From Azolla pinnata (lineage: Eukaryota; Streptophyta; Polypodiopsida; Salviniales; Salviniaceae): a stretch of DNA of 45,160 bases. The position numbers and the translations under genes were made by a program. The stretch's first letter is position 1. Every line of letters starts with the position of its first letter. Under the pieces are notes generated by a model. The model had not been told where the DNA came from. It ran no database searches and saw nothing but the letters and a program-made list of their open reading frames with translations. Shown one piece after another: positions 30,370 to 42,850 of the stretch. Location: NCBI GenBank assembly GCA_037176905.1, contig JBBBWG010027701.1, positions 13,644-58,803 of the forward strand, given 5' to 3'.

Positions 30370-33300
30370 ATGATTAGCAACTGCACAGTTGACGCCGTGG
30401 CTGGCTCCATCGCCGCTGCCCGAAGCAGCAGCAGCAGCGAGCTGATTCGCGGCATTCCGCTCGCGTTGATCAGCAGCTTGGCATACAATCGCGAGCGAGG
30501 CTGGAACCGGGGCCGCGAGCATCACGAAGACGGGAGGATGATCGCGAGGGCGATCGCAGCAGCTGCAACGGGGCACGAGATGTTGGGCGATGGCGAGGGC
30601 GCGATGATGAATCTGGTGATGATGATGATGATGGTGATGGTGAGGATGATGGTGGCGATGGCGGCGATGGCGGCGATGGTGGCGATGTATGTATGGGCGC
30701 ATCGGCACAAGCAGCGAGGCAGCCGCGACCCGATGACGTGGCCCGTGTTGGGCGCCCAGCTGGAGGCCGCCCGTAACTACGGGCGCCTCCTCGACTGGAT
30801 CACCGGCTTCTTCGACGCCGACCACCGCACCGTCACCATGCGCACCCTCGGCCGCACTTCCTACCTCACCGTCGACCCCGCCAACATCCAGCACATCCTC
30901 AAGACCAACTTCTCCAACTACCCCAAGGTTTGCTTTGCCTCCTCTCTTCCTCCTCATGCATCATCACCATGCATCGTCGTGCATCATCAATCGCTCGTCA
31001 TTCATCGCTCGTCATTCATCGCTCATCGTCAGCATCGTCGCTAGCATCGTCAGCATGCCTATCTCTCATCCTGCAATATGCCATCCATCAATTGCCTGCT
31101 TGCTGTATTGCTCCAGCATCAGCATCATCATCACACCTATCTCTCATCCTGCAATATGCCATCCATCAATTGCCTGCTTGCTGCGTTGTTCGTTCTCGCA
31201 TCAGCATACCTGTCTCATCATGCAATATACCATCAATTGCTTGCTTGCTGTATTGTTCTTGCATCAGCAGCAGCAGCAGCCGCAGCATCCCCATCCCGAT
31301 CCATCCTGCAATCTAGTACCATCAATTGCCTTATGCCTGCTTGGCTCCATTGTTCTGGCTTTTGTGTGCGATGAGTATGCTGCATCCAATGCATGAATCT
31401 AGTGTATGCTACCATGTATGCATGGATCTGTTAGCCTATGCGTATGTATATTTTTGCCTTGAAGCTGCAACCTGATCCTGCAGTATGCCATCGAATCGCC
31501 CCTGCTTGCTGTATTGTTCCAACTTCTATGCGTGCTAAGTATACATCCAATGCATGAATCTGCATGCTCCCATGCATGCATGCATCTGCTAGATGCGGTA
31601 GGTATATTGTGCCTTGAAGCATAACCCCGCCCACTCTTCGTTCATTAGGGTCAAGACCTCTACGTCCGGATGTTCGACATGCTCGGCAACGGCATCCTCA
31701 ACACCGACGGCGACCTCTGGAAATCCCACCGCAAGCTCGCCAGCCTCGAATTCTCGGTGAAGAAGCTCAGGAAGCTCAGCTCCACCGTCTACGTGGCCAA
31801 CGCCTTGAAGCTCCTCAATCTACTGGCATCTAGGGCAAGCCAAGGAGTGGATATGCAGGTATTGTCTCTATCGATCTGCCTGTGTCTTTTTTGTCGCTGG
31901 CCTTCGATACTTCAGCCCGAATCAACAATGTGTATCCTATTAATCACATGTCGGTACATTGGCTGATGCAGGAGCTGCTTCTTGCCATGGCGTTCGATTC
32001 GAGCTGCCAGTTCGTATTGGGCGAGGAGTTGGACACTCTGTCGAGCCCATCCGGCAGCCCATACGGTGCAGTGTCCAAGGCGATGGACAATGCGCAGGAG
32101 ATGATCACACGGAGGTACATGTTCCCATGGTGGAGGATACAAAGGTACCTGGGCATCGGATCGGAGAAGATCTTCAAGGAGGAACTCGCCAAGTTCAAGC
32201 ACTTCCTAGCCACCGTCATTCACAAGCGACGGGCGCAACTCATACACCAGATCGTCGCATCGGCCAGCATTCATGAGAATTCGGCAACGAATGCAGTGCA
32301 GCCGATCGATGGCTGCGCAGATCGATGTGCTGCGCCCCACATCGAGCAGAAGATTATGCAGAATCTTCACAATGCGGGTGCGCCGGCGGACCTACTTTCA
32401 CGCTTCTTGATGCAGATCGCGGCGAAAGACATCACGACATGTGCGTATAACAGAATCAAAGCAGCCAGGCTAACTTGCATTGATTTAGAAGAGGAGCATC
32501 GTCGATATCATCAGGAATTCGCAGTCGACAATCCGATGCATTCCAGCTGCTCTAGTGGCACGAAATTATGCGACGAGCTCGAAGAAGTGAGGGACGCGAT
32601 GATGAACTTCATGCTGGCAGGGAGGGACACGACAGGAAGCACCCTGTCCTGGTTCCTCTACTGCATGTGTAACCACCCAGACAAACAGGAGAGAGTCTTC
32701 CAGGAGCTCATGGAGCTTCAATATCAGAACAGCAGATGCAGATCAAAGGCCTGCAATGATGTTACAACCACTATTTCGGCTGAATCTGCAGAGGGAGATG
32801 ATCAACAACAAAAGCAAAAACAAGAAAAACAACAACAAAGATCAGCAGCTGATCCTGAAATCAGCGGCAAGCCTGATTCGGCGACATATAAGGAATTCGC
32901 GGAGCTGTTGACATACGACAACCTTCAAACCAACTTGCCATACCTCCATGCTGCGCTCTCCGAGACTCTTCGGCTGTACCCTGCTGTCCCTAGGGTATGT
33001 ACCACAATCCGATCGAACGATGACTGACTGAATGCCTGCCATTTTGATGATGATGCTGTCGTTGCAAACAATGTATTGCCTCGTCCATAGATATTTGGCA
33101 ATTACAAACATTGTAAGGGCTCATGGTGGAAGCAATGTAAATGAATACAGGATGGGAAGGTGACCTTGTGCGATGATGTGCTGCCCGACGGAACAGTGTT
33201 GAAGGCGGGGGATCAAATCGCATACATGCCCTACTCCATGGGCCGCATGCGCTTCCTGTGGGGCGATGATGCGCTCGAGTTCAAGCCTGAACGATGGTTG

Positions 33301-33675
33301 GCACAGAATCTCGACGATGATGCAAAAACATCGTTGCTTGTACAGCAAGAGTCTCCGTTCAAGTTCACCGCATTCCAGGTACTATATGCTGTAAATGATA
33401 CTAACTAACCAGAATTAGCACACAGCTTGATGCATCCTTTCTATTGCAAATGAATATGTCAAGCTGCATGATTCTGATCCATGTACTTGTTGCAGGCTGG
33501 CCCCAGGATGTGCTTGGGTAAAGATGCAGCTTACCTTCAGATGAAGATCACAGCAGCGCTGCTTCTCCGCTTCTTCCGCTTCGAGCTCGTCCCTGACCAC
33601 CCGGTGACCTACCGGATGATGGCAGTCATGAGCATGAAGCATGGGCTCAAGCTCAACTTCTCCCCCAGATCATGA
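30370..33675 (+). CDS. CYP704B-like: Cytochrome P450, CYP704B-like (diverged third paralogue)
   Basis: Exons are 30370-30927, 31649-31858, 31972-32994, 33151-33378 and 33496-33675, with all introns phase 0 and at the same positions as in the two upstream paralogues, giving 732 aa. The haem loop FQAGPRMCLGKD (Cys679) is split by intron 4, and AGRDTT, ETLR and FKPERW are present. YLQMK and the HPVTYRMM/SMKHGLK tail are close to CYP704B, suggesting fatty-acid omega-hydroxylation at the ER (inferred). I chose 30370 because it is the first ATG after the TATA box. An in-frame ATG at 30604 gives 654 aa and aligns better with the paralogues. The membrane anchor is extremely Met/Ala/Val-rich, from an ATG/GCG repeat. 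The region before DLLSRF is also expanded but unrelated in sequence to the Ser-rich repeats of the other two. Confidence 0.88.
31060..31620 (+). repeat. Degenerate tandem repeats in intron 1 of the third P450
   Basis: Units of roughly 70-80 bases carry CATCCTGCAATATGCCATC and ATCAATTGCCTGCTTGCTG. They recur at about 31068, 31147, 31217 and 31300, and a more diverged unit lies at about 31475. A second motif, CATCCAATGCATGAATCT, recurs at 31383 and 31544. The equivalent introns of the other two P450s are short (about 146-147 bp) and lack it. Confidence 0.8.
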
Positions 33676-34297
33676 GGATCACACCTGGAGTTATATATAT
33701 GTACCCAGCAGCATTGCAGGTGCAGAGAAGCTCTTACAACACAAAACCCTCCCCCCCTCTCCCTCCCCAACAAGATTTTCCATCTCCATCTTGCTTGCCT
33801 GATGTGCAGCTACTGCAAAAATCCACAGGTCCTTAATCTCAGCAAAAGATGGAAAAAAACCTGCATTGCTGACTCAGCAAAAGATGGACAAAAACCTGCA
33901 TTGCTGAAGCTCTTACCACACAAGACCCCCCCATGATTCTCCATATCCATCTTGCTTGTCTGATGTGCAGATACTGCAAATATCCACAGGTCTTCAATCT
34001 CAGCAAAAGATGGAAAAAGAAAAAAAGGCTTCCATTCAGCAAGCTAACTGCTTTTAATGGGGACCAGCTACAGTCTAGCTGATCCCCTTCCTTACTTGAC
34101 CCACCCATTCAATCTATCTCATACTTTCCCGCCTTTTCTCTGCCAGTGTGTCAGAGCCCTCCCATTGAGGCAAAGCTGTTCCTTTCATAAAGGATGATGG
34201 AACGTCAGGCTCAAAGAGCACCAAAACCAGCCAGAACTTGCCCTTGGCATTCCATACACTTACCAGAATCACTCTTCTTACTATTTCTGGGACAGAT

Positions 34298-34809
34298 CCT
34301 TATATGAAGTGCATACATTCAACCCAAATTTGTCTATACCAAACCAATCAAGAGCAGTGCATGGACGTAGACATGAAAGTTGTTCACGAAATGTCAGCGT
34401 ATTTCCACATATGATACATACAGGGTTTTTGAAAGGAAATTGCTGAGGATTCCCATGGCCATTGCGTTTGTCCACTGTATGCAACTCTTTTTTGCATCTT
34501 GAAGGAAGACTTGCAAGCCACATTCGTGCAATGATGGCCCCAGAGAAATAAAGGAAACATAGAAGAGACGTTCCTTATATGAAGTGCATACATACAACCC
34601 AAATTTGTCTGCACCAAACCAATCAAGAACAGTGCATGGACATCGACATGAAAGTTGTTCATGAAATGTCAGCGTATTTCCATAGATACATACAGGGTTT
34701 TTGAAAGGAAATTGCTGACGATTCCATGGCCATGCGTTTGTCCACTGCATGCAACTCTTTGTTGCATCTTGAAGGAAATCTTGCACGCCACATTCGTGCA
34801 ATGATGGTC
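34298..34809. repeat. Direct repeat of about 240 bp, two copies
   Basis: 34298-34540 and 34573-34809 match almost throughout, from CCTTATATGAAGTGCATACA to CACATTCGTGCAATGATGG. The spacing is 275 bp. Both copies give open minus-strand frames without recognisable content. Confidence 0.88.
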
Positions 34810-36029
34810 CCCCCCAAAAAAGAAGAAAAACAATGGGAAAAAGATGTTTATGACAGAAAGAAATCAGTTGATGCTCCTCTCCCCAACGCGACTCCTCTCC
34901 AAATCACGAGTGGTCAAGAAAGCAACAAGCCTGTCTTTGCTCATTCTGAGGAAGATTCCATCATGGAGTGCACAAGGGTTCAGCACAGTGCGCCATCATA
35001 TCAACAAGGGTAGCATCACCATCATCATCATCTATCATATCAACAAGGGCAACACCATCATCATCTTCTTCTTCTTCTTCTTCTTCTTCTTCACCATCGT
35101 CATCATGGGCATGACTGTTTGTCTTGTCACCAAAAGGATCCTCCATCTCTGAGCAAGATATGAACTTAGCTAACCACACTCTTAATCTTAACCCTAATCT
35201 TAGCTCAAGCTCTAACTGCAACTTAAACTCTAGGCCTAATCCAAGAATTCATCACCGTAAATTTAGAAACATGGAGGGGCATGTTAGTCGATAGGTAAAC
35301 TTGTATGGGTATTCTTGGTATTCTCCTTCTACCTGAAAAACCATATGACATGGGCATATACGTGATCGATACCATTTTCGTTCGGTCGAAGATGTGCCGA
35401 AGTTGTGGCAAATGTCGAATCATACGTGATAGAGTGTTGCATGCATGATAGCGAGCGAAGATGTCCTCGTAGCTAAACTGATGCGGGTGCTTGTGCTGGC
35501 ATATATTTGCATGGCTAATGTTATGCTTGAGTTTTTTACTAGGTTGAATTCAACCACGATCCGGTTCTTGCAACATTTTCAGTGTGCTTTGCTTGTCCGA
35601 TGTTGAATAGTGTGCACAATATGATCGATGCTGGTGTAAACATCTCGACGGTTGTTTATTGTATAGATCGTTTCTGATATATACACAAGGATCGAGTTTA
35701 GACCGGCGAGTCAGAGGAAACCATATCCAAGTCCATCATGCAAAACCCAGGAATCCCAATGGGAGGAAACAATGAGTTAGATCAAGCGCTTCTATTGAGC
35801 ATTGGCACCTAGAATACATTGAGATTCTAGTTCTATTAGCCAGTTAATGAATGCATAAATCAAGAACAGATAACATTGGCAAGGTTGGGGTTGAAATAAC
35901 ATTGATTTCACCAAGAGAAAAGTGATTAAGGAAACATAGATCGTCTAAACAGAGGCTCCATTCCAAGTGTCACGAATCCAGGAAACTACACCAAAGATAG
36001 TTAAATCAAAGGCCAAGTAGTACGGACGA

Positions 36030-36336
36030 GGTCAAGGTCAAAACACAGGGCAGGCGAAAAGGAAATGTTTTGTGGAGAGCATGAATTCTCCAATAAGTGT
36101 CTCAAATTCTACAGCAAGAAACCAAGAGTTATTTTATCGTTAAGTGTCTCGAGTTCTGCAGTTTTTACCAGCGGAGAAACGAAGACGAGATGTGCATTGA
36201 CCGGGTCAAGGCCAAAACAATCGGTTCAGTCACAAAAAGAGTCATTTTGTCGCAGAAAAATTACGACCAAGTTCGGTCAAAGTCAAGATCGGGTCAATGC
36301 CAAGATTTAACGCGCCGTTGACTGGGTCAAGGTCAA
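36030..36336. promoter_or_regulatory. W-box cluster upstream of the U-box kinase
   Basis: Nine TTGACC/TTGACT cores (GGTCAA on the other strand) lie within about 310 bp: 36030, 36036, 36197, 36204, 36275, 36292, 36318, 36325 and 36331. They come as tight pairs such as GGTCAAGGTCAA. W-boxes are binding sites of WRKY factors, which suggests stress or defence control of the gene that starts 180 bp downstream. The function is inferred from motif density only. Confidence 0.6.
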
Positions 36337-36519
36337 GATGTTGTGAAATCCGCAAGAAACAGGTTCCTGCGTCTCTCTCTCTCTTTCTCCCTTTCTCTCA
36401 GATGATCCGCCATAGCCTGCGGCCTCGAGATCGGCTGCAATATGGTTTCCGAGGGAGAGCTCTAGCTTTAGGGTTTCCGACAGGTCACGCGCCCAGACGG
36501 AGTAGAGTATCAGAACGAG

Positions 36520-39500
36520 ATGTCGGAGGAGAAGGAGGAGGAGGCTGTGATGGTGGCTGTGAGCAAGCACTCCAGCAGCTTGTCAGCAGTTAAATGGGCG
36601 ATCGCCAACAAGCTTGATCCCCGGGGGGAACGTGTTCTCAAGCTTGTGCATGTGCGCCCACCTGTTTCGTTCATCCCTTCTCCAAGTAAGCTCTTCATTT
36701 CTTGGCTTGATTCCACTAAGTGTGTAGCTCTTTGGAACAACTGCTGCATGATGTACATCTGCAATGCCCAGGCTGCTTGTCAAAATTTGCATGATTACAC
36801 TAATAGTACATCAAACAAGAGAGAGAGAAAGAAGAAAGAAAGGAAAGTGCATTACCATCTCTTAAGAGGCCATAATCTCCAATAAAACCCTATGAAATAT
36901 TACACCTTACATTATTGTCGTTCTTTTAGTTCAACAAACCAAACTAGAGAGAGAGAGAGTTATGCATAGCTTTTTTTTTGGCACCAAGATTAGGGCTTGT
37001 TACTATAAGACGTGTAATAAAGAAAGCAAGTAGACTAGAAGAGAAAGCACGCGGTGAGCGATCGGAGCAAAAACATCAGTTTTTTGAAGAAAAATAATGA
37101 AAAATATAAGGTGGGCTGAAGCTTAACTTTGTTCTTAAAGTAAATTTTCTTCCTTTGAGAATTTTGCAAGGCTTAGGAAATGCTCCATATTACAGAAAAA
37201 TAAACTGAAGTAGACTACATATACTGTTTCTCAGCTCATGTTGGGGCATTCATACATTCTCTTTAGTTTCACAATCAGAGACATTGCTCAGCCCCGTCCA
37301 TCCCACAGAATATTTCATAGGGCTTGCCATCCACTTATTTGCCATAGGAGTATCAGTTTCTGTACATTCCTCAAATGTTTGGCATCGTAATTGAACCTAA
37401 TTTCTCATTCAATTCATACAAATCTCATTTGTAAACAGCAGACAAATTCTCGAAGATATTGAAGGCTCAAAGAATGCATCAATCTTGTCAAACCTATTCG
37501 TTGGAGCTTATTATAAGCTATTAAATGATTTGAGCAACATGTAGACCATATTTTCTGCTCAAAATTTCAAAACCTGGAGGATGCTGTTAAAAAAACTTTC
37601 TCTTTCTGGTCACCACCAATATACGAGCCTGACTTAACATCCATTTGGTGGACAGGCCATTTGTTGTGAGTGGAAAATGCAAGGGCGCTCATTTAATTGA
37701 AGTGTATCTTATTCTGTATTTCACTCGTTCCACTCATTGGTCTTTAGGAATTAATCACGTCTTATGCTTATCTAAAGTTCCATCAGTACGGTACTTGGTC
37801 TTGAAAACCCAAAGAATCTGAATCTTATGAAAATCTGCCGTGTGTGATAGTGCCACATGGTAGAGAAAGTTCAGTGATACAAAGTTTTCATTATCAGTTT
37901 GCAACGTGTAGTGCTTTTCTGTTTTGGCAAATAAATTTTCTGATAGGTTGTGCTCTACGTATTTTCATCTTTTGCTATATGTATTTTTTCTTTAGAGGAA
38001 ATCTAATGCATTGTGACCCATACAGCTGGAAACTTGGTTCCAGTTGATCAGTTAAACCCAGAGATTGTGGCTGCATACAAGAAAGATATTCGATTGCAAA
38101 CAGATCAGGAGTTGCAACCTCATCTAAGTCTTTGTAATGCACGGCAGGTAATATGCTCATTTAAAACTATGTTTTGTTTCTCAGTGCCCATCCTCGGATG
38201 CATTAGGGAATCACAGTATTGTTACTTGTCTAAAAAAAGGTTCGAGCAGAGTTCGTCATAGTGGAAAGTGATGAAATAGCTCCGGCAATACTAGAACAAG
38301 TTGGCCGCCTAAATGTAAAGAGTTTGATAATTGGGACGTCAACAGGAAATATGATATTAAGGTAAACTTGCAACTTCCAAGGACATGCCGCGATTCATTA
38401 GCTCCTCAACTAAGAAGCTAAGAAACATTATATTATCTGTATTGCAGTAAAACTCTGATGACAATTATGTTTTATATCCAGAAAACTAAAAGGGCATAGC
38501 ATTCCAGAATATATCTCAAGGAATGCATCAGAACACTGTTCAGTCTATGTAGTATCCAAGGGGAAGGTGGTGTCTGTGAAAGAAGCAAAACTCAGCTCCA
38601 CCTCTGGCATTGATATGTCATGCAACTCTGATACAAACGGTATTTCCAAATGCATAGTATTATTTTAGAGGCTATATTTTTATGCATGTAGTGTCTACAA
38701 CCTTGTTTCATACTCTCGTATTCTTTCACAAAGTGTGGTTATTCTTAAGTGTTTGTATCTAGATGCTCTTTATTTGGGCTTCCATATAATCTCTGTAGAC
38801 TACTTTCTGCATTTCATGATAAAATTATTTCTCGTGTGGCATGTTTGTTTGCTGGGACATCTACTGTTGGATCTGTGTCTTCTGTTGCTTCTTAACTTAA
38901 ATAATTGTTTATTGCTCATCTGTTTATTAAAAAGTAGATTCTTTATCTGCAAGATTGAAGTATTTCAGTTTATGAAAGATATATAACTGTGAAAAAAACT
39001 TCAAGAATGAAAATAAAAATGAAATAACTTAAAGGAGACAGTGTGATTTATATAATCATTATTAATTTTCTGAAATCCTTTCTCATATGTTGCTAGTAAG
39101 TGCATGCTCATGCTCATATATGAATTGCGATGTTTCTCTATTTCAGAAAAAGAAAACAGAGCAAACAACACTTTAGCAAATTCTGATGATAATACTCCAG
39201 CTGGTAGGTCTCCTGAGGGCCTTCAATGGCTTAATCCAAAACTGCTGGATCAAGGTGGCAGAGATTTTAAATCACAATCTTTGGCATTTCAAAGAGCAAG
39301 AGCTGCATCTGTCATCAACCTGAAACGTGGTGAATCTGATATACAAAGTTTCTCAGTGGCACAGTTGTCCTTCAGGAGTTCACTTGATCAAACTACATTG
39401 ATTAACGAAGCAGAAAATGCATCTGGTGCGGCGTCAAACTCATTTATAGATTTCAGAGTAGACAGTTTTCAGAAACTTTGTATTGATGATCAGCATTCTT

Positions 39501-42500
39501 GTGGTACTTCAAAACATATGGAGAATTATATATCAACCAAACTGGATGACAACAAAAAAACATTAGATCTTGGTGTTTGTGAAGCTTCTGACACCCACTT
39601 TCCAGACAGATTAAAATGTGAACAGCAAAGTGTTGAATTAGCCACAGAAATCAACAATGTTTCTCAATGTATTTCGAAGGACCAAGACATTGCAGAGGCA
39701 CCTTCCGATTTGCAATGTGAAACTTCCATTCAGGCAAGCCATAAACATTTGGAATTCCTATTAATGGACTTTGATAGCATAGCCGTACTTCTAATGACTG
39801 TGTGTGTTGTAATCTCTACAGTATGAAGATCTCATTGATTTGGAGAAGATGAAGCATGAGCTTGAGATAGCTCAACAGCGAGCTATTGAGGCTGAACGAG
39901 CAATAGCCTTGGCCACACAGAAGGTAAAGCATGACTTGGTTTTTCTAGCAAACCCTTTGTAATTAAAATAAGAAACTGTAGAAAGCACAGTTTGCTGAGT
40001 AGACTATCAAAATGAAACATTGGACCATTTAGCCAATATGGTTTTGTCATTCTTTTGGCTCATCTGCAATGCTGCCAATTTATATGTGATAATTGATTTG
40101 ATGTTGTTCAGCTATGTTTCCATGAACTGTCATCGGAAAAATGTCTCCTTCATTTTGTACCACGTGAGGATTCTGACTGAGTATCAACCCCTAGAAAAAT
40201 TGTGGTCTATCACTAGATTAAGCCTTCATCTCTCAAAAAAAAGCCATAAGTTAATGTCAAATGGACAATATATCATCAAAGGTGAACTGGAACGAATGTG
40301 TTACTACATTTATTAGCACTTTCCGTTGTAAAAACATTTATTCCCAGCTCTCAAAGTCTTCATTGATGAAGGTTGTGGAAGCATAATTGGATAATGCTTG
40401 TCTAGTCCTCAATTGTTTTAACTTGGGAGGGAGAACTCATCCTTCCATTATGTTTCATAGGTTGATGGATCGGTCTTAATATAACTACCATCTGAGGTTG
40501 TTTGCAGGCCAAAGAACTCGATGCATTTGCAAAGAATGAAGCGAAGAAACGGCAGCAGGCACTGCTTTTAGCACAGCTTTCCCAAAAGGAAGCAGCAGAA
40601 GAAGCAAAGAGGCACGATGAGGTCCTGATGGCTCTCCAGGCTGCTAAATTAGCGGCTGAAGAGGAGGCTGCAAAACGTAAAGAAGCTGAAGTTCGAGCTA
40701 ACAATGAAGCATTAAATAGAAAGGAAGCCCTTGCGGCACTTCAAATTGCCAGAACCAAATATAGAGAATATGGTTACGAGGAACTGAATCATGCCACAGA
40801 TGGTTTCTCAGACACCAATCTGATAGGATTGGGTGGGTATGGTTCAGTATTCAAAGGGAAATTGCATCATACGACTGTAGCTATTAAAGTGTTGAAGCAG
40901 GATAGTGTGCAAGGTCCAAAGGAATTCCAACAAGAGGTATCTTTTATGTACTATTTGTTGCAGGATTTGCTTAGCTTTACCGTCAACAATCAAAATATGA
41001 ACAAGATGAAAGATCTATTGAGAGCTGAATTTATTTGAATCAATGTTGACTGGAAATTGTTTTGTTGTACCGTTATGTAGATTGAACTTTTGAGCCGGAT
41101 GCATCATCCACACTTGGTCCTCTTGTTGGGAGCATGTCCTGAGAAGGGCTGTTTAGTGTATGAGTACTTGGCCAATGGCAGCTTAGAAGATAGATTGGCA
41201 TGCAAGGGAGGTACACCACCATTAGCATGGCATACTCGCTTTCGCATTGCCACTGAAGTTGCAACTACCTTACTTTTCCTTCACTCTGCAAAGCCAGATC
41301 CCTACGTTCACAGGGATCTGAAGCCCGCTAACATTCTTTTGGATAGAAACATGATAAGTAAACTTGGTGATGTGGGTTTGGCACGCTTAGTTCCGATCAA
41401 TGTTACTGATAGCAGCACACAATTTAGAGATACTAACCCTGTGGGCACATATTCATATATTGATCCAGAGTACCAAAGGACGGGGGTCTTCACCCCCAAA
41501 TCTGATGTTTATGCTTTTGGGATTGTCATACTACAGCTTCTGACAGGAAAGGGCCCAATCGGATTGACAGCTTGTATTGAAAATGCTATTGAGAAGAATA
41601 TATTGGGTGAGATGCTTGATCCAATGGCTGGTAACTGGCCAATTGATGTAGCCACAGAGATGGCACGCCTTGCTTTAAAATGCTCTGAATTGAAACGGAG
41701 AGACAGGCCAGACCTCAATACAATTTTGCCAAAACTAGATAAACTGAGAACTTTTGTCGACAACTACCTCGTGCAAGTGGTGTGGAACAAGAAAACAGTT
41801 TCTGAGGGCGAAAGAGGGATCATCCCCAGCTTTTTCTTGTGTCCATTATCCAAGGTATGTAGGACCACACCTGCACAACCAAGGTTTAAGGTTCCATTTC
41901 CTTTCTTGCATTATGACAAAGATTAGGTTTCTATGCAGCAAGTTTATTATTTTATGCCAATGAGTGCTATATTGGTTTATTGTTCATCTGGAAAATGGGA
42001 TGCATGGATTCCAGATGACGCAACCAGAAATCCGATACACAAGCGAATCTAGTATGTTGTTTTTCTTTTGAGTTCTTAAATATGGACGTTAGCATTGCAT
42101 CACTTAAAATAAGAGAATGCTGTGCAGAATCCAGATACTCGCCCACTGGTCTAGGAACATGTATATACTGTCACAATGATAGCCATAAATACCTCAGTTG
42201 GATGATAGAGTAGCATGTGTGACATTTTCCTTCGGAATTTCTCCCCTGTTGAATAGAATATAGGTTAGTAACCTGGGCGATTAATCATGTCTGATTTTAT
42301 TTTTTATGGAGGCATAGTGCAGGATGATGATGTTCAGTAGTTAGTTACATGGAACCTAATATCATTTTTTGTGCTGGCGTAATAGGTGATGATGGAAGAC
42401 CCGTACATTGCTGCTGATGGTTACACATATGAACACAGAAAAATTAAACAATGGCTTCAAGATCATAAAACTTCTCCAATGACCAATGAGAAGTTGAAAC

Positions 42501-42583
42501 ACAAGCAGTTAACTCCTAATCACTCGTTACGTTTTGCGATTGAGGAGTGGAAGCAGCAGCAGGTGGCTGCTGACTCTGCTTGA
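36520..42583 (+). CDS. U-box domain-containing receptor-like protein kinase (USP-kinase-U-box, plant PUB class)
   Basis: Likely a cytoplasmic kinase/E3 ubiquitin ligase fusion. Exons are 36520-36685, 38026-38147, 38240-38361, 38482-38639, 39147-39733, 39822-39923, 40508-40936, 41081-41854 and 42386-42583; the phases agree and give 885 aa. A universal-stress-protein domain (about residues 10-150) is followed by a low-complexity linker, an Ala/Glu/Lys-rich coiled coil (about 386-500), a kinase domain and a U-box (about 812-880). Kinase landmarks are GLGGYGSVF (526-534), AIK Lys546, Glu562, HRD (639-641) with KPANILLD, and DVG (659-661) in place of DFG, as is usual in this class. The kinase looks active. 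The U-box (CPLSK, then VMMEDPYIAADGYTYE and SPMTN) is split by the last intron. Intron 5 appears to be GC-AG (39734-39821). The first intron is long, about 1.3 kb. Confidence 0.93.
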
Positions 42584-42850
42584 GCATCGAAGAATTTCTT
42601 GTGCATTATGTGAATACTAAGGGTAAGTTGCAGTAAACACGGAGGACTGTACTTATATGGTATTTATATTGTTGATTCACTCAACGGAATTGTCGCAATA
42701 ACAAGTGCACCTTCCTATTGTTTTGCGATTGGAGGAGTGGAAGCAGCAGGTGACTGCTGAGCCTGGAAGAATTTGTTGTGCATTAGTGTAAAGTATACTG
42801 AACATGGAGAATTGGACTTGATATGGTATTTATAATGTTGATATGGTCAA
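42531..42850 (+). repeat. Partial tandem duplication of the U-box exon tail and 3' UTR
   Basis: GTTTTGCGAT followed by GAGGAGTGGAAGCAGCAG and AGAATTT/TTGTGCATTA at 42531-42680 recurs at about 42720-42850. The second copy has an extra base after GCGATT and is not part of the coding sequence, because the real stop codon is at 42581-42583. It is a degenerate fossil of the last ~18 codons. Confidence 0.85.

Larger units (their letters stand above)
33676..36519. other. Intergenic region between the third P450 and the U-box kinase
   Basis: This contains a direct repeat of about 115-135 bp (about 33724-33858 and 33905-34017), a second of about 240 bp (34298-34540 and 34573-34809), CAT/TTC microsatellites (about 35017-35095) and a W-box cluster before the kinase gene. 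I see no supportable protein. Confidence 0.6.

Noticed and set aside
34281-34801. Minus-strand frames of 80-135 residues rich in Cys/Phe
   Set aside because: They fall in the two copies of a non-coding direct repeat and contain no recognisable domain, and the reading frame is not conserved between copies.
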